From Ancylobacter polymorphus (GTDB lineage: Bacteria > Pseudomonadota > Alphaproteobacteria > Rhizobiales > Xanthobacteraceae): a stretch of DNA of 64,000 bases. The translations under genes and the position numbers were made by a program. Of this stretch, positions 1 to 8,012 are shown one piece after another. The stretch is taken from positions 62,001 to 126,000 of the forward strand of contig NZ_CP083240.1 of NCBI RefSeq assembly GCF_022836935.1. The letters run 5' to 3'. Under the pieces are notes generated by a model. The model did not search any database, was not told the DNA's origin, and saw only the letters and a list, made by a program, of their open reading frames with translations. Numbering within the stretch: position 1 is the first letter of the stretch; every line of letters begins with the position of its first letter.

Positions 1-228
1 GAGCGCATCGCGATCACAGCGCAGTCCAAACCGCCAGGGTGTCTTGCGGCTGGGGCCGGATTGAACCTGGATGAGACGGCCTTTTTCGAAATGCAGATAG
101 GTTTCTTCCCCATCTACCTCGATCAGCACTGTTTCACTGAAGAGAGCTCCCAGACGCAGAAGGTGCGTGCGGGAGTTATGTGCGGCCTGCATTGCCTTGA
201 ATTTAGTTTGGATCTTCGGGCTGATCAT
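1..228 (-). CDS. Partial hypothetical protein, SCP2-like N-terminus
   Basis: An open frame reads leftwards from an ATG at 228 to the window edge (76 codons) with an AAGGA-type ribosome site just upstream. It begins MISPKIQTKFKAMQ and contains the stretch ETVLIEVDGEETYLHFEKG. Strand order (a beta hairpin of the form 'VDGEE-YLHFEKGRLI') and its final residues, which read like 'F-LR-D-DAL', recall SCP2-type sterol/lipid-binding proteins, but this is weak. It lies on the same strand as the monooxygenase operon and downstream of the OmpW gene, so it could be a late member of that catabolic region. The C-terminus is outside the window. No function is assigned. Confidence 0.5.
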   Translation of the reverse strand, partial: MISPKIQTKFKAMQAAHNSRTHLLRLGALFSETVLIEVDGEETYLHFEKGRLIQVQSGPSRKTPWRFGLRCDRDAL

Positions 229-443
229 TTGGCATCCTTGGCGTCAGTTGATTGTTCGCCAATGTGATGGCGCCGGTAGCCATTCAATGACGTTTCGGGT
301 ATCCGTCGATACCTTTGGGAATTGTCAGCACCGTTTCTTGGATTCCAGAGGTGGAGACCAAACTGCAAAACGCCGACTGCAGGCCCATCCGTGAAGCCAG
401 CGGAGCGCACATCGCCCCCCGCCGATTAGTCCTGTCAGAATCT

Positions 444-1085
444 TCAGAATCTGTAGACGATGCCGGCGCTCAACAGAGTTGGGTTGGCTGTCACTTCTGC
501 CCGAGCTGGATTTCCGCCGACGGTGCCAGTCGCCGTGGTGGAAAGGAAGATCTTCTTCACGTCCATGTAAACCCCCCATTTGCTGTCGATATCATATTCG
601 AAGCCCGCCTGAAGAACCGGAGCGAAGGCGTTGTTGACTTTGAGATCGGCGACGGCGCCATCGGAGGTGCCGAAGAAGAGTGTATAGTTCACCCCTGCGC
701 CGACATAGGGCTGAAATCTCGGACCGAAGTTGGTGAAATGGTACTGCGCTGCGAGGACGGCGGGTGCGTAGTACGTCTTCCCAAGTGTCACGCCGCCGAG
801 CGGACCCGTACCTGTCAGCGTCGTCTTGGGCGGAATGCCTCCCGTCAACATCAGGCTCACGTTGTTGTCGAAGCGATATCCCACGTCAAACCCCAGTGTG
901 AGATTGTCCTTAGTGTCAGCACTCGCCCCGGGGATGACACCGCCGCCAACCGAGATGTCTGCCTTCGAGTCAAACAGGACGCCAAGTGGGCCGGTACGAA
1001 CGAACCAACCCTCCTTCGATGCGTCTTGTGCTTGTGCGGTCGAAGACATGGTCAATATCGCAAGAGCTCATAAGATCTTCTTCAT
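444..1085 (-). pseudogene. ompW: OmpW/AlkL-type outer-membrane protein with stop codon in the signal peptide
   Basis: The mature part is a complete OmpW-family eight-stranded beta barrel of about 190 residues: N-terminal GWFVRTGPLGV, alternating strands, and a terminal aromatic residue (SAGIVYRF) as needed for outer-membrane assembly. Such porins (OmpW, AlkL) let small hydrophobic compounds into the cell, which fits the neighbouring monooxygenase operon. From the ATG at 1085, preceded by a GGGGGGA ribosome site, the frame reads M-K-K-I-L, then TGA (1070-1068), then ALAILTMSSTAQAQ: a normal signal peptide interrupted by one stop. GGA to TGA would be a single change. Starting instead at TTG 1055 or ATG 1049 gives a protein without a working signal peptide, so I treat the gene as probably inactive. 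Confidence 0.75.
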
Positions 1086-1181
1086 TTTCTTCATTCCCCC
1101 CGTGTGTGTGGATCGTCGCCACAATGGCCTCCCGATCGCCAATCTTCGCCCATCAGGCGATATCGAAGCATGTTAGCTTCG

Positions 1182-1586
1182 TCATTCCGCGTTCTGAACT
1201 CCCTGTGCCCGACCGCGCCGATGCCCCGATCGCTTTCCGGAGGGAAAGGCACGGGCCAGGAGGTTGTGGGCGATGCGCATCTGGGTCATTTCGCGGCGGG
1301 TCTCCGTTTCATGCTGCCGCAGCACAAGGTCCGACCGCGGCAGCGCAGAGCAGATCAGGACAAAGCCAGCCGCATCATCCTCCGGATAGTGGGTGAGTGC
1401 GCCCGAGGTATCGACTTCGCCTTCGATCAGCCGCGCGGCGCAAGCCAAGCACCAGCCCTGCTCGCAAATCATCGGGCTCTCCAACCCCGCATCGATAAGC
1501 GAGTAGAGCAGATACTCGTTGTCCGGCGCCTCGAACGACCAGACACCGTCCGGCCGTTCCAGTGTGACCCTGAATGCCCAGCTCAT
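1182..1586 (-). CDS. [2Fe-2S] ferredoxin, plant/chloroplast type
   Basis: A 134-residue protein with the plant-type ferredoxin cluster motif C-x4-C-x2-C (CEQGWCLAC, about residues 41-49) and a fourth cysteine in FVLICSALPRSDL. It should carry one [2Fe-2S] cluster and pass electrons in the cytoplasm. The start ATG at 1586 overlaps the stop of the upstream alcohol dehydrogenase (ATGA), so translation is probably coupled and it is the last gene of the monooxygenase operon. The monooxygenase already has a Rieske ferredoxin and a reductase with its own ferredoxin domain, so this is an extra carrier; it might help repair or re-reduce a partner enzyme, as XylT/NahT-type ferredoxins do for extradiol dioxygenases, but no such partner is in the window. 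The roughly 35-residue arginine-rich tail is unusual. Confidence 0.8.
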   Translation of the reverse strand: MSWAFRVTLERPDGVWSFEAPDNEYLLYSLIDAGLESPMICEQGWCLACAARLIEGEVDTSGALTHYPEDDAAGFVLICSALPRSDLVLRQHETETRREMTQMRIAHNLLARAFPSGKRSGHRRGRAQGVQNAE

Positions 1587-2644
1587 GGCCGGATGAGCAC
1601 CTTCTCCACGTTGTCGAGCCGCTCGCCGAACACGCGATAGGCCTCGCCGGCTTGGTCGAGCGAGAAGTTGTGGGTGAACATCTCAGTCAACGTGATCTTG
1701 CCCTCCGTGATGAGACGCTGAGCGTTCCACATCTCCGGCCAGACGCTTGCGAAACCGCGCATATGCAACGTGATGTCGCGGAAGAACACATCGAGGAGGT
1801 TCACAGGATGCGCCATGTCTGTGAACATGCCGAGGCCCGCCATCGTGCCACCAGCGCGGATCAGCGAGAATGACAGATCGAGGCTTTCGCCGGTGCCTAC
1901 CATCTCGATCACCTTGTCGACACCCCGTCCGCCGGTGGCTGCCTTAACGGCTTCTACCCCCGCTTCACCGGGCTCGAAGACCTCGATGCCATAGCGCATC
2001 TTGGCGGCCTCGCGCCGGTGCGCGACCGGATCGAAGGCAAAGACTTTGCCCGGACCGCGTTTGGTCGCCAGATCGAGGGCCATCATTCCGGTAGGTCCAA
2101 GGCCAACGATCGCTAGACTTTCGCCGATCTGGACGTCCACCAGCTTATTGGCCAGGATCGCGGTGGGCAGGTTGCATGAGAGCGTCAGCGCCTGCGCGTC
2201 CGTCAGCGCATCGTCGATCTTGATCGTATGGGCATCGGCATGGGGGATCGACATGTACTCCGCCTGCGTCCCATTGAGATCGCCGAAGCCGACACCGAAT
2301 CCGTAGACTGCGGATTTCGTAACTTGGCAGTGTGCCGTGTTGTGATGCCGGCACTGGTAGCAGTCACCGCACGAGGCCGAATAGCCCATCGAAACCCGGT
2401 CGCCCTTAGAAAACCTGCCGACCTCGGCACCGGTTTCGATCACCTCGCCCGAGAGTTCATGGCCCAGCGTGGAATGACCCTTTCCCATCGCTTGATCCAG
2501 GGTGCCGCGCCAGATGTGCAGATCCGACCCGCAGATCGAGGTGGCGCGCACCTTCACCAGAATCTGGTGCGGCTCGGTGATTTTCGGATCGTCCACATTG
2601 ATGGTGCGGATATCCTTGGGGCCGAAATAGACAGCGGCTTTCAT
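1583..2644 (-). CDS. Zinc-dependent alcohol dehydrogenase (MDR family)
   Basis: A 353-residue medium-chain dehydrogenase. Visible are the catalytic zinc site (SICGSDLHIWRG, GHE in STLGHELSGEV), the four-cysteine structural zinc lobe (CGDCYQCRHHNTAHC) and the Rossmann motif GLGPTGMMALDLA. It probably oxidises an alcohol or diol made by the monooxygenase to an aldehyde or ketone with NAD(P)+. The open frame continues upstream to 2881, but the ATG at 2644 is chosen because it has an AGGGAGGAAA ribosome site and starts at the conserved MKAAVYFGP. It sits 29 bp after the DUF5519-like gene and overlaps the ferredoxin gene. It resembles, but is not a copy of, the dehydrogenase at 46.3 kb. Confidence 0.85.
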   Translation of the reverse strand: MKAAVYFGPKDIRTINVDDPKITEPHQILVKVRATSICGSDLHIWRGTLDQAMGKGHSTLGHELSGEVIETGAEVGRFSKGDRVSMGYSASCGDCYQCRHHNTAHCQVTKSAVYGFGVGFGDLNGTQAEYMSIPHADAHTIKIDDALTDAQALTLSCNLPTAILANKLVDVQIGESLAIVGLGPTGMMALDLATKRGPGKVFAFDPVAHRREAAKMRYGIEVFEPGEAGVEAVKAATGGRGVDKVIEMVGTGESLDLSFSLIRAGGTMAGLGMFTDMAHPVNLLDVFFRDITLHMRGFASVWPEMWNAQRLITEGKITLTEMFTHNFSLDQAGEAYRVFGERLDNVEKVLIRP

Positions 2645-2673
2645 GTGCGGTTTCCTCCCTGTTTCCTTGTTCT

Positions 2674-3222
2674 CTACCAACGCGTGTCCGGCAGGATGAC
2701 GTCGCCGATCCTGCCAACAGCATATCCGTAGGCAGCCTCTATGATCGAACGCGCGGCGATCAGCTCTTCTTCGTCCCTTGGGGCAAAGACGATCAGGCTT
2801 TGCGGCGGCACCGCACCGGCCATGTAGCGGGCGAAGGGATGAACGGTTCCCCAGCCAAGCGTCAGAATCCGTTGTGCCCATTCCGGGCGCAAGCCGAGAT
2901 GCATCGCGCCGTCGGCGCGCAGGATTAGCCAGACAGGGTCGCTGACAAAGGCCTCGGGCTGGCCCCGCGCGAGTTCTTCGTCAAGGGCGAAGCCATGTCC
3001 GGGCGTTTGGAATGGCGCCTCGCAGGAGGTGCTGCCGGGCAAGGTGCCCGCAAAGGCCGCGATTGCGGCCAGCAATGCGGGACTTGCCCGATCTTCATCC
3101 TGTAAACAGGGCCATTTCGCATCTAGGTGCGGGGGGGCGCCAACCCTCTTTTGCAAACTGCGCAGTGAGGGTGCCAGCTCCCAGACCTGAATCTCCGACA
3201 GATTCTTAGCCGAAGCTGTCAT
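2674..3222 (-). CDS. DUF5519 / luciferase-domain family protein of unknown role
   Basis: A 182-residue protein without signal peptide or membrane segment. The C-terminal half has the pattern I associate with the DUF5519 ('luciferase domain') family: GAMHLGLRPEWAQRIL, then GWGTVHPFA, then a strand followed by APRDEEELIAARSIIEAAYGYAVG. In that family small alpha/beta domains of this kind are found alone or next to oxidoreductases, with no established reaction. The N-terminal half (residues 1-75) is not recognised. It starts 17 bp inside the end of the reductase gene, so it is translationally coupled to the monooxygenase, and it precedes the alcohol dehydrogenase. Its position suggests a role linked to the monooxygenase product, but that is inference. 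Confidence 0.6.
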   Translation of the reverse strand: MTASAKNLSEIQVWELAPSLRSLQKRVGAPPHLDAKWPCLQDEDRASPALLAAIAAFAGTLPGSTSCEAPFQTPGHGFALDEELARGQPEAFVSDPVWLILRADGAMHLGLRPEWAQRILTLGWGTVHPFARYMAGAVPPQSLIVFAPRDEEELIAARSIIEAAYGYAVGRIGDVILPDTRW

Positions 3223-4195
3223 AGTGCACCTGTGTTATCGGTACTCCAGCTTCTTTGAGCTGAGCTTTGACACTGTTCACCATGACTGGCGGGCCGGCGA
3301 CGTAGAATTCAGCCTCTGTCGGTGCGTTGATTAGCGCCGTGATTGCATTGGTCACAAAGCCTTGCTGGTAGCCCCAGCCTTCCGGCGGCATCTCCACGAC
3401 CGGCGTATAGCGTGCATGGCGGACCCGCGCCGCCGCTGCTGCAAGCTCATTCCCCGCCGCAAGATCGACAGCGCTGCGGGCGCCATAGATCACATCGACA
3501 GGCGCATTGAAATCGACCGCCTCTTCGGCTGCCTGCCGGATCATCGAAAGGATCGGCGAGATGCCGGTGCCGCCGGCCACGAACACCTTGCGTCCCGCCT
3601 TCTTGCGCAGGGTGCACACGCCAAAAGGCGCTTCGATGGTGATGCAGGTGCCTACAGCAAGATCGGCCAGGGCGTTTGACCCTGCTCCGCCGTCGTAACG
3701 TTTGGCGATGAATTGAAGCGTGTCGCCACATGGCAGATTGCACATGGAATAGCTTCGCCGGATGCCACCCGGCAGGTGAAGAATCGCGTACTGGCCAGGA
3801 AGAAACTCGGCTCCGCCCTCAACGCGAAAGGTGAAACGGCGGATTTCAGGTGCAAGTTCCTCGACAGCGATCAGTTCGCCGGTGCATTCCTGGCAGGGCA
3901 AGGGCAGTCCTTCCCAGTGTCCCGGGGGAGGAGTGATGATGATGTCACTTGTCGGGCGAGACTGGCAGGCCAGAACACGTCCGCGCCGCGCATCGCGTGG
4001 ACTTACGGCAGGGGCGTCCTGGAAGATCAGGTCGACAGAACCTTCGACAAGCCCCACTTTGCATGTCCCGCAACTCCCCCAGCCGCATTCATAGGGCAGG
4101 ATCTGGCCGTTGCGCCGTGCAGCCTGAAGGATGGTTTCATCGGGCCGTGCCTCGAATATCGGGCCATCAGGTGCGATTTGGATCTTGTGTGACAT
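3206..4195 (-). CDS. tmoF: Monooxygenase NADH reductase (TmoF/IsoF type)
   Basis: A 329-residue flavoprotein feeding electrons from NADH to the Rieske ferredoxin of the monooxygenase. Domain order: N-terminal plant-type [2Fe-2S] ferredoxin (CGWGSCGTC plus a later C in VLACQSRP, residues 1-95), a flavin domain with RRSYSMCNLP (FAD-binding RxYSxxN form), then a NAD-binding domain with VAGGTGISPILSMIR and a C-terminal YVAGPPVMV. This is the usual architecture and length for TmoF, TouF and IsoF. The frame is open to 4519, but the ATG at 4195 begins the conserved ferredoxin domain. It lies 70 bp after the beta-subunit gene and overlaps the next gene by 17 bp. Confidence 0.88.
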   Translation of the reverse strand: MSHKIQIAPDGPIFEARPDETILQAARRNGQILPYECGWGSCGTCKVGLVEGSVDLIFQDAPAVSPRDARRGRVLACQSRPTSDIIITPPPGHWEGLPLPCQECTGELIAVEELAPEIRRFTFRVEGGAEFLPGQYAILHLPGGIRRSYSMCNLPCGDTLQFIAKRYDGGAGSNALADLAVGTCITIEAPFGVCTLRKKAGRKVFVAGGTGISPILSMIRQAAEEAVDFNAPVDVIYGARSAVDLAAGNELAAAAARVRHARYTPVVEMPPEGWGYQQGFVTNAITALINAPTEAEFYVAGPPVMVNSVKAQLKEAGVPITQVHYDSFG

Positions 4196-4265
4196 TGGTG
4201 GCACGATCTCATTTGGCTCGACGCGATGACCGGGGCCACGAAATCGACCCCGGTGCTGAAGCGGC

Positions 4266-5288
4266 TTAAAGGCCGCATTCGCCCATGAGACGGCGCTGTG
4301 CGGCCAAGGTGCGATCCAGAATCGAAGCGGCACTTTCGGCACCAGGTGCGGTTGCCAAGGCCTCGGCCAAGCCGCGCGCCGCCTTCTCTCCAAGAGGCAG
4401 CCATTTGGCAGTTTGCTTGCGCAAGAATTCCTCGTTGGAGGCTGCCTTGCCGACGGCGTAGTCGACCAGCGCCTTGGTATTTTCCTCGGCATAGACCTGG
4501 TCGTGATTGCGGAAGTCATCGTGCATCAGCTGCAGGAGATCATCACCGTTGGCGGCAGCCAGCGTCGCGATCTCGCTGTTGAAGATGTGGTCGAAGATCG
4601 GTCGCACCACCAGATTGCGCGAGGCGAAGGCTTCGCCGAAATCATACGCGATGAGCTGCTTCTCGATCAGCTCACGCAGGCCCTGCCATTGCGGTCCATC
4701 GGTCCACCTCGTACGGGTCGCGTCACTGTCAGCCAGATCGGGGCGCTCATTATCCATCGCGAGAACTTGCGCCACATAGGCTTGACGCTGCACACGCCGC
4801 ATTTCATTCCCGAGCTGGAAATAGAACGTGTTGGTGACGAAGGCCGACGGAGCCATCTGCGCCACATAGGCAGCGCTCATCTGCATGCCGTGGCCGGGAA
4901 AGCGCACGGGCAGGTAATTGTTGCGCAGGAAATCGAGCCACGCGGTCGGGAGCGAGCGATAATGGTCGCGGCTCTCGAATTCGTCGATGAGGTTGTCGAG
5001 GTAGACCTCGCGATCCTTCTGCATCTCGATGTAGCGACGATAAGTGAAGGCGCGGGTGTCCCGGAAACCCTCCCAATCGTCCACCGAGGAGACAAAGGGC
5101 GAGCCCTCGCGGTTCTGCTTGTAGAAAACGTTGAGAGACCAGTTCTCGGACAATTCAAAAGGTGCTGGCTCTGCCCGAAAATGATTGTGAAACTTGTAGG
5201 TGACGGCCTCGTATTCCGAGGGAACGCGACGCTCTTCCCACAGACTCCATGTCGTTTTACGTTTGCGGCCGGCTGATTTGACTGCCAT
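4266..5288 (-). CDS. tmoE: Di-iron monooxygenase hydroxylase beta subunit (TmoE/IsoE type)
   Basis: A 340-residue all-helical protein of the length typical of the beta subunit of group-2 soluble di-iron monooxygenases. It is related to the alpha subunit but lacks the iron-binding carboxylates. Recognisable are an N-terminal TWSLW segment, the block RRYIEMQKDREVYLDNLIDEFE and the conserved APSAFVTNTFYFQLGNEMRRVQRQAY. With alpha and gamma it forms the (alpha-beta-gamma)2 hydroxylase in the cytoplasm. The ATG at 5288 has a GGGAGGAAAGAAAA ribosome site and lies 24 bp after the coupling-protein gene. The order alpha, gamma, Rieske, coupling protein, beta, reductase is the tmoABCDEF/isoABCDEF order. 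Confidence 0.9.
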   Translation of the reverse strand: MAVKSAGRKRKTTWSLWEERRVPSEYEAVTYKFHNHFRAEPAPFELSENWSLNVFYKQNREGSPFVSSVDDWEGFRDTRAFTYRRYIEMQKDREVYLDNLIDEFESRDHYRSLPTAWLDFLRNNYLPVRFPGHGMQMSAAYVAQMAPSAFVTNTFYFQLGNEMRRVQRQAYVAQVLAMDNERPDLADSDATRTRWTDGPQWQGLRELIEKQLIAYDFGEAFASRNLVVRPIFDHIFNSEIATLAAANGDDLLQLMHDDFRNHDQVYAEENTKALVDYAVGKAASNEEFLRKQTAKWLPLGEKAARGLAEALATAPGAESAASILDRTLAAQRRLMGECGL

Positions 5289-5312
5289 TTTTCTTTCCTC
5301 CCAAAATGCTCG

Positions 5313-5609
5313 CTAGTTGTGGATCGTCCAGGTCCAGGCCTTGTCGGTCGAGCTGAGGCGTCCGGCAAAGGAAACGAGGCTCGGCTCGATCTCGGTCAGT
5401 CTGAAAGGACGGCCGAGCATCTGAACCATGCTCTTTTCGGTCAGGTGGAATTCGTGATCCGCCTGGATGCGAACATATCCTCCCCGATCTTCGACGATGA
5501 TCTCGCGGTCAGGATTGTCCTGTTCAGCGGCGTCGATTACCGCATTTATAATGTCTTCATCGACCCCCCGGATCACCGGACCGACCAGCTTGACTTCTGT
5601 TGTTGTCAC
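5313..5609 (-). CDS. tmoD: Monooxygenase coupling/effector protein (TmoD/IsoD type)
   Basis: A 98-residue cofactor-free regulatory protein of the MmoB/TmoD family. It docks on the hydroxylase and tunes access of oxygen and substrate and the redox state of the di-iron centre. Visible family features are the N-terminal VGPVIRGVDEDIINAVIDAAE and the central EDRGGYVRIQADHEFHLT. The GTG at 5609 has a GGGAGGACGAAAG ribosome site and is 12 bp after the Rieske gene stop. Size and position match TmoD. Confidence 0.9.
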   Translation of the reverse strand: MTTTEVKLVGPVIRGVDEDIINAVIDAAEQDNPDREIIVEDRGGYVRIQADHEFHLTEKSMVQMLGRPFRLTEIEPSLVSFAGRLSSTDKAWTWTIHN

Positions 5610-5621
5610 CTTTCGTCCTCC

Positions 5622-6002
5622 CTAGGCTTGTTCCTCGACGCTGTGGCGCAGGCGGCGTAGGCGCCCATCGGTGGGCACGCCGACCATGATGTCCTCGCCC
5701 TCCAGCTTGACCTCGTACTGGAAGAGCTTGCAGCCAAGCGGATTGCGCCCGCTGCCATCTTCCATGTCGAACTCCCATTCATGGGCGGAACAGGTGATCG
5801 TGCCGTTCTCGAAATCGATATCGCCGTCTGCGAGGAGGATTTCCTGATGCGGGCACATGCCCTGAAAGCAGACGATCCGTCCGCCTTCGCGATGGATCAG
5901 GATCACCTCTTCACCTTCGACCTGGGCGTCCAGCACATCGCCTTCCCAGAGGTCATCGAGCGTGGCCGCCTTGACCCATTTCACGCCTGGATCATCCGAC
6001 AT
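5622..6002 (-). CDS. tmoC: Rieske-type ferredoxin of the monooxygenase (TmoC/IsoC type)
   Basis: A 126-residue Rieske [2Fe-2S] protein with the ligand pairs C-x-H (MCPHQEILL) and C-x2-H (TCSAHEWEFD). It carries electrons from the reductase to the hydroxylase. The N-terminal WVKAATLDDLWEGDV is typical of TmoC/TouC/IsoC. Having a Rieske ferredoxin separates these group-1/2 enzymes (toluene, isoprene, alkene monooxygenases) from methane, propane and tetrahydrofuran monooxygenases, which lack one. Its start overlaps the end of the gamma-subunit gene by 11 bp. Confidence 0.92.
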   Translation of the reverse strand: MSDDPGVKWVKAATLDDLWEGDVLDAQVEGEEVILIHREGGRIVCFQGMCPHQEILLADGDIDFENGTITCSAHEWEFDMEDGSGRNPLGCKLFQYEVKLEGEDIMVGVPTDGRLRRLRHSVEEQA

Positions 6003-6240
6003 ATCCTGCCTCGACGTAGTCCATTACCCCAATGCCGCTGTCGGCGACCGTCATCTCGGGCGGCAGTTCCCTGCCATTGAAGTAGACACGCTTCGGCGCG
6101 TCACGGACCGCCACCCGCAGTCCAACCGCGTGATGCGCGATCTTTTCCGCCACGGTGTTCATGTCGTCAGTGTCTTCGACGGGGACCAGCTGAACGACGA
6201 AGTCGCCGCGGAAGCTGGTCTGAAGCGGTATCATGGCCAT
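5992..6240 (-). CDS. tmoB: Di-iron monooxygenase hydroxylase gamma subunit (TmoB/IsoB type)
   Basis: An 82-residue protein with the ubiquitin-like gamma-subunit pattern: MIPLQTSFRGDFVVQLVPV at the N-terminus, VAEKIAHHAVGLRV in the middle and a C-terminal MDYVEAGY. It is the small subunit of the hydroxylase. The frame is open further upstream, but the ATG at 6240 follows a GGGAGGAAATTC ribosome site and matches the family length. It lies 97 bp after the alpha-subunit gene and overlaps the Rieske gene. Confidence 0.88.
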   Translation of the reverse strand: MAMIPLQTSFRGDFVVQLVPVEDTDDMNTVAEKIAHHAVGLRVAVRDAPKRVYFNGRELPPEMTVADSGIGVMDYVEAGYVG

Positions 6241-6336
6241 GAATTTCCTCCCTTTCGCCCAAGCCGTAGGCAAGTTCCTCTCCGCCCACGCCGACAGTGT
6301 CGGCGTGGATCGACGCTTCCTTCGTGTGGGTGGCGC

Positions 6337-7824
6337 TTACTCAGCCGCCAGCGGCATCTGTTGCTTTGCCCAGGCGTAGCCATCGGCATCGTTACCGGCC
6401 ACGTCGGGGGTGATGCCCATGTATTTCAGGGCGCCTTCCAGGTTGGGTGGCTGAATGTGACCGGCTAGGAAGCGATCGACGATCGACAGATGAGTGTCGT
6501 AGCGCTCAGGCTGGCTCTGCCAGACCCATTGGCAGATATCCGAACAGAACGTGAGCTTGCGCCCCTTGTGCGTGGTCAACCTCGGGGCTTTGTCCACCGT
6601 GGGGGAACAGATCGGGAGTTGGCAGCAGTTGCAAACGACGGGCAGCGTTTCGGGATAGGTTTTTTCCATCCGGCCTTCGCGCACGTTGTCCACGATGACA
6701 TCCCAGTATTTGCCAAACCTGTCGTTCCAGCCGGGATATTTTTGCTCGAGCCAGTCCCGCTCCTGCATCGAGATGCCGGCATCCGGGTTCCACCAGACGG
6801 TGGGCCGCCAAAACCACACGCCGAGATGGATCGCGTGGTGAAACCATTCCAGCTCCGGCAGGAAATGCTCTTCCCAGTACCAAGGAAGATCCATGCCCAG
6901 GTCCTTGAACTGGTCCATGAACTGGCGGCAGATCCAGTCCTGCATAAACTCCTTGAAGCTCATGGTCCTGTTTTCGAGAGGCGTGTAGTAGTCCATCGAC
7001 AAGCCGGTGAGCAGAGCAAAGATCTTCCACGCCCGCCAGAACATCTGGTCAACCAATTTCTGTGCTTCCGGACCCTTACCGGCGTTACGCAGGATCTTCA
7101 GCGTCGGCTCGCCCTGCTGCGAGTGACGGGCCTCGTCGGTCTGGATGGAAGAGATCAATGCTCCGAATTCGATGTCGCCCACATGCAGTGCGTCGGCCGA
7201 CATGCCGAGAAACTGCAGATTGGTGAAGCCGGTTTCGAAGGTGAAGGTCAGCTGGATCGCCGTGGACACCGCGTCGTTGGCGGTGAACATGTCGTCAAAC
7301 AAGCTTCCCCCGGCAATCGCAACCCATCCTTTGGTATGCGCCGCCTTGTGTGCCCAATCCATCTGCGGGTCTTTGTCGAGCAGACAGTACGGGAAGAAGA
7401 TCTGGGCTTGCCCGTGGCGGGCTTCATCCAGCGTGCCGAACGTTGCCATGTTGCGCCAAGCTGCTGCGCGACCGAAACGCGCCATACGTGCCTCGCCGAT
7501 CGAGGCCAGGTATTCAGGGACCGGAATTGCACCGTAGTGCGCCTTCACCGCAGATTTCCAGCCCGGATCGAGCTTTTCGTACATGTCCGAGCGCGCGATG
7601 GTCGAACGGATGGAGTAGATTCCGGCGTCCTTGCCAGCCTGGTTGTGGACATATTCGCGGAACGTCAGCTTGTAGGGTTCATCCCAGCCCCACCAATCGC
7701 GATTAGTCGTCCCAAAGCTCTTAGAAAGCACCTCGGGGAACGCTTCCTCCTCGGTGACATATCTTAAGTCCCAGTTCATGTCTCTGGCTGTATCGTAGTA
7801 GTCCTGCCTTTGGAGTTTGGGCAT
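6337..7824 (-). CDS. tmoA: Di-iron monooxygenase hydroxylase alpha subunit (toluene/isoprene/alkene type)
   Basis: A 495-residue catalytic subunit of a group-2 soluble di-iron monooxygenase, which inserts one oxygen atom into an alkene or arene. Counting from the ATG at 7824, the six iron ligands fall exactly at the TmoA numbers: E104, E134 and H137 (DEARHG), E197, E231 and H234 (DEARHS). T201 is kept. Of the known pocket positions, I100, F176, F196 and F205 are kept, while position 103 is proline where toluene 4-monooxygenase has glycine, a difference likely to affect regiospecificity. The C-terminus has a cysteine-rich YHS-like module (CNCCQLPIC ... FCSDIC). An AGGGAGGAG ribosome site precedes the start. 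It is the first intact gene of the operon. Substrate cannot be read from sequence alone. Confidence 0.93.
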   Translation of the reverse strand: MPKLQRQDYYDTARDMNWDLRYVTEEEAFPEVLSKSFGTTNRDWWGWDEPYKLTFREYVHNQAGKDAGIYSIRSTIARSDMYEKLDPGWKSAVKAHYGAIPVPEYLASIGEARMARFGRAAAWRNMATFGTLDEARHGQAQIFFPYCLLDKDPQMDWAHKAAHTKGWVAIAGGSLFDDMFTANDAVSTAIQLTFTFETGFTNLQFLGMSADALHVGDIEFGALISSIQTDEARHSQQGEPTLKILRNAGKGPEAQKLVDQMFWRAWKIFALLTGLSMDYYTPLENRTMSFKEFMQDWICRQFMDQFKDLGMDLPWYWEEHFLPELEWFHHAIHLGVWFWRPTVWWNPDAGISMQERDWLEQKYPGWNDRFGKYWDVIVDNVREGRMEKTYPETLPVVCNCCQLPICSPTVDKAPRLTTHKGRKLTFCSDICQWVWQSQPERYDTHLSIVDRFLAGHIQPPNLEGALKYMGITPDVAGNDADGYAWAKQQMPLAAE

Positions 7825-7919
7825 TCTAATCTCCTCCCTAGTCGGGAATTACTCCCGCATTACATCCATGAGTGGCTATTACCGCAGGATCGTGGCGGCG
7901 CCTGCAGAAGCGGTTAACC

Positions 7920-8012
7920 TCACATCTTGGCGACGGCCTTGAGAACGTTCACATCCCAAGGATTGATCAGGTCGGACTTGGTCCAACCCTTGAGATCGTA
8001 CTCGCTCATGCA
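7920..8012 (-). pseudogene. Remnant of a gene upstream of the monooxygenase operon, cut by IS1380
   Basis: Directly beside the IS1380 end, a frame reads MSEYDLKGWTKSDLINPWD and continues to KAVAKM followed by a stop at 7920. An ATG at 8009 exists, but only 3 bp separate it from the IS and no ribosome site is present, so this is more likely the last 30 codons of a gene whose 5' part and promoter were removed. The protein is not recognised. The stretch 7825-7919 between it and the alpha subunit holds no clear promoter. Confidence 0.4.

Noticed and set aside
315-1073. A 252-codon plus-strand frame opposite ompW
   Set aside because: Antisense to a clear OmpW barrel; no domain, no ribosome site.
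2645-2881. N-terminal extension of the alcohol dehydrogenase at 1583-2644
   Set aside because: The extension overlaps the DUF5519-like gene in another frame, has no homology features, and the ATG at 2644 has a strong ribosome site.
4196-4519. N-terminal extension of the monooxygenase reductase
   Set aside because: It overlaps the beta-subunit gene in another frame; the ferredoxin domain starts at the ATG at 4195.
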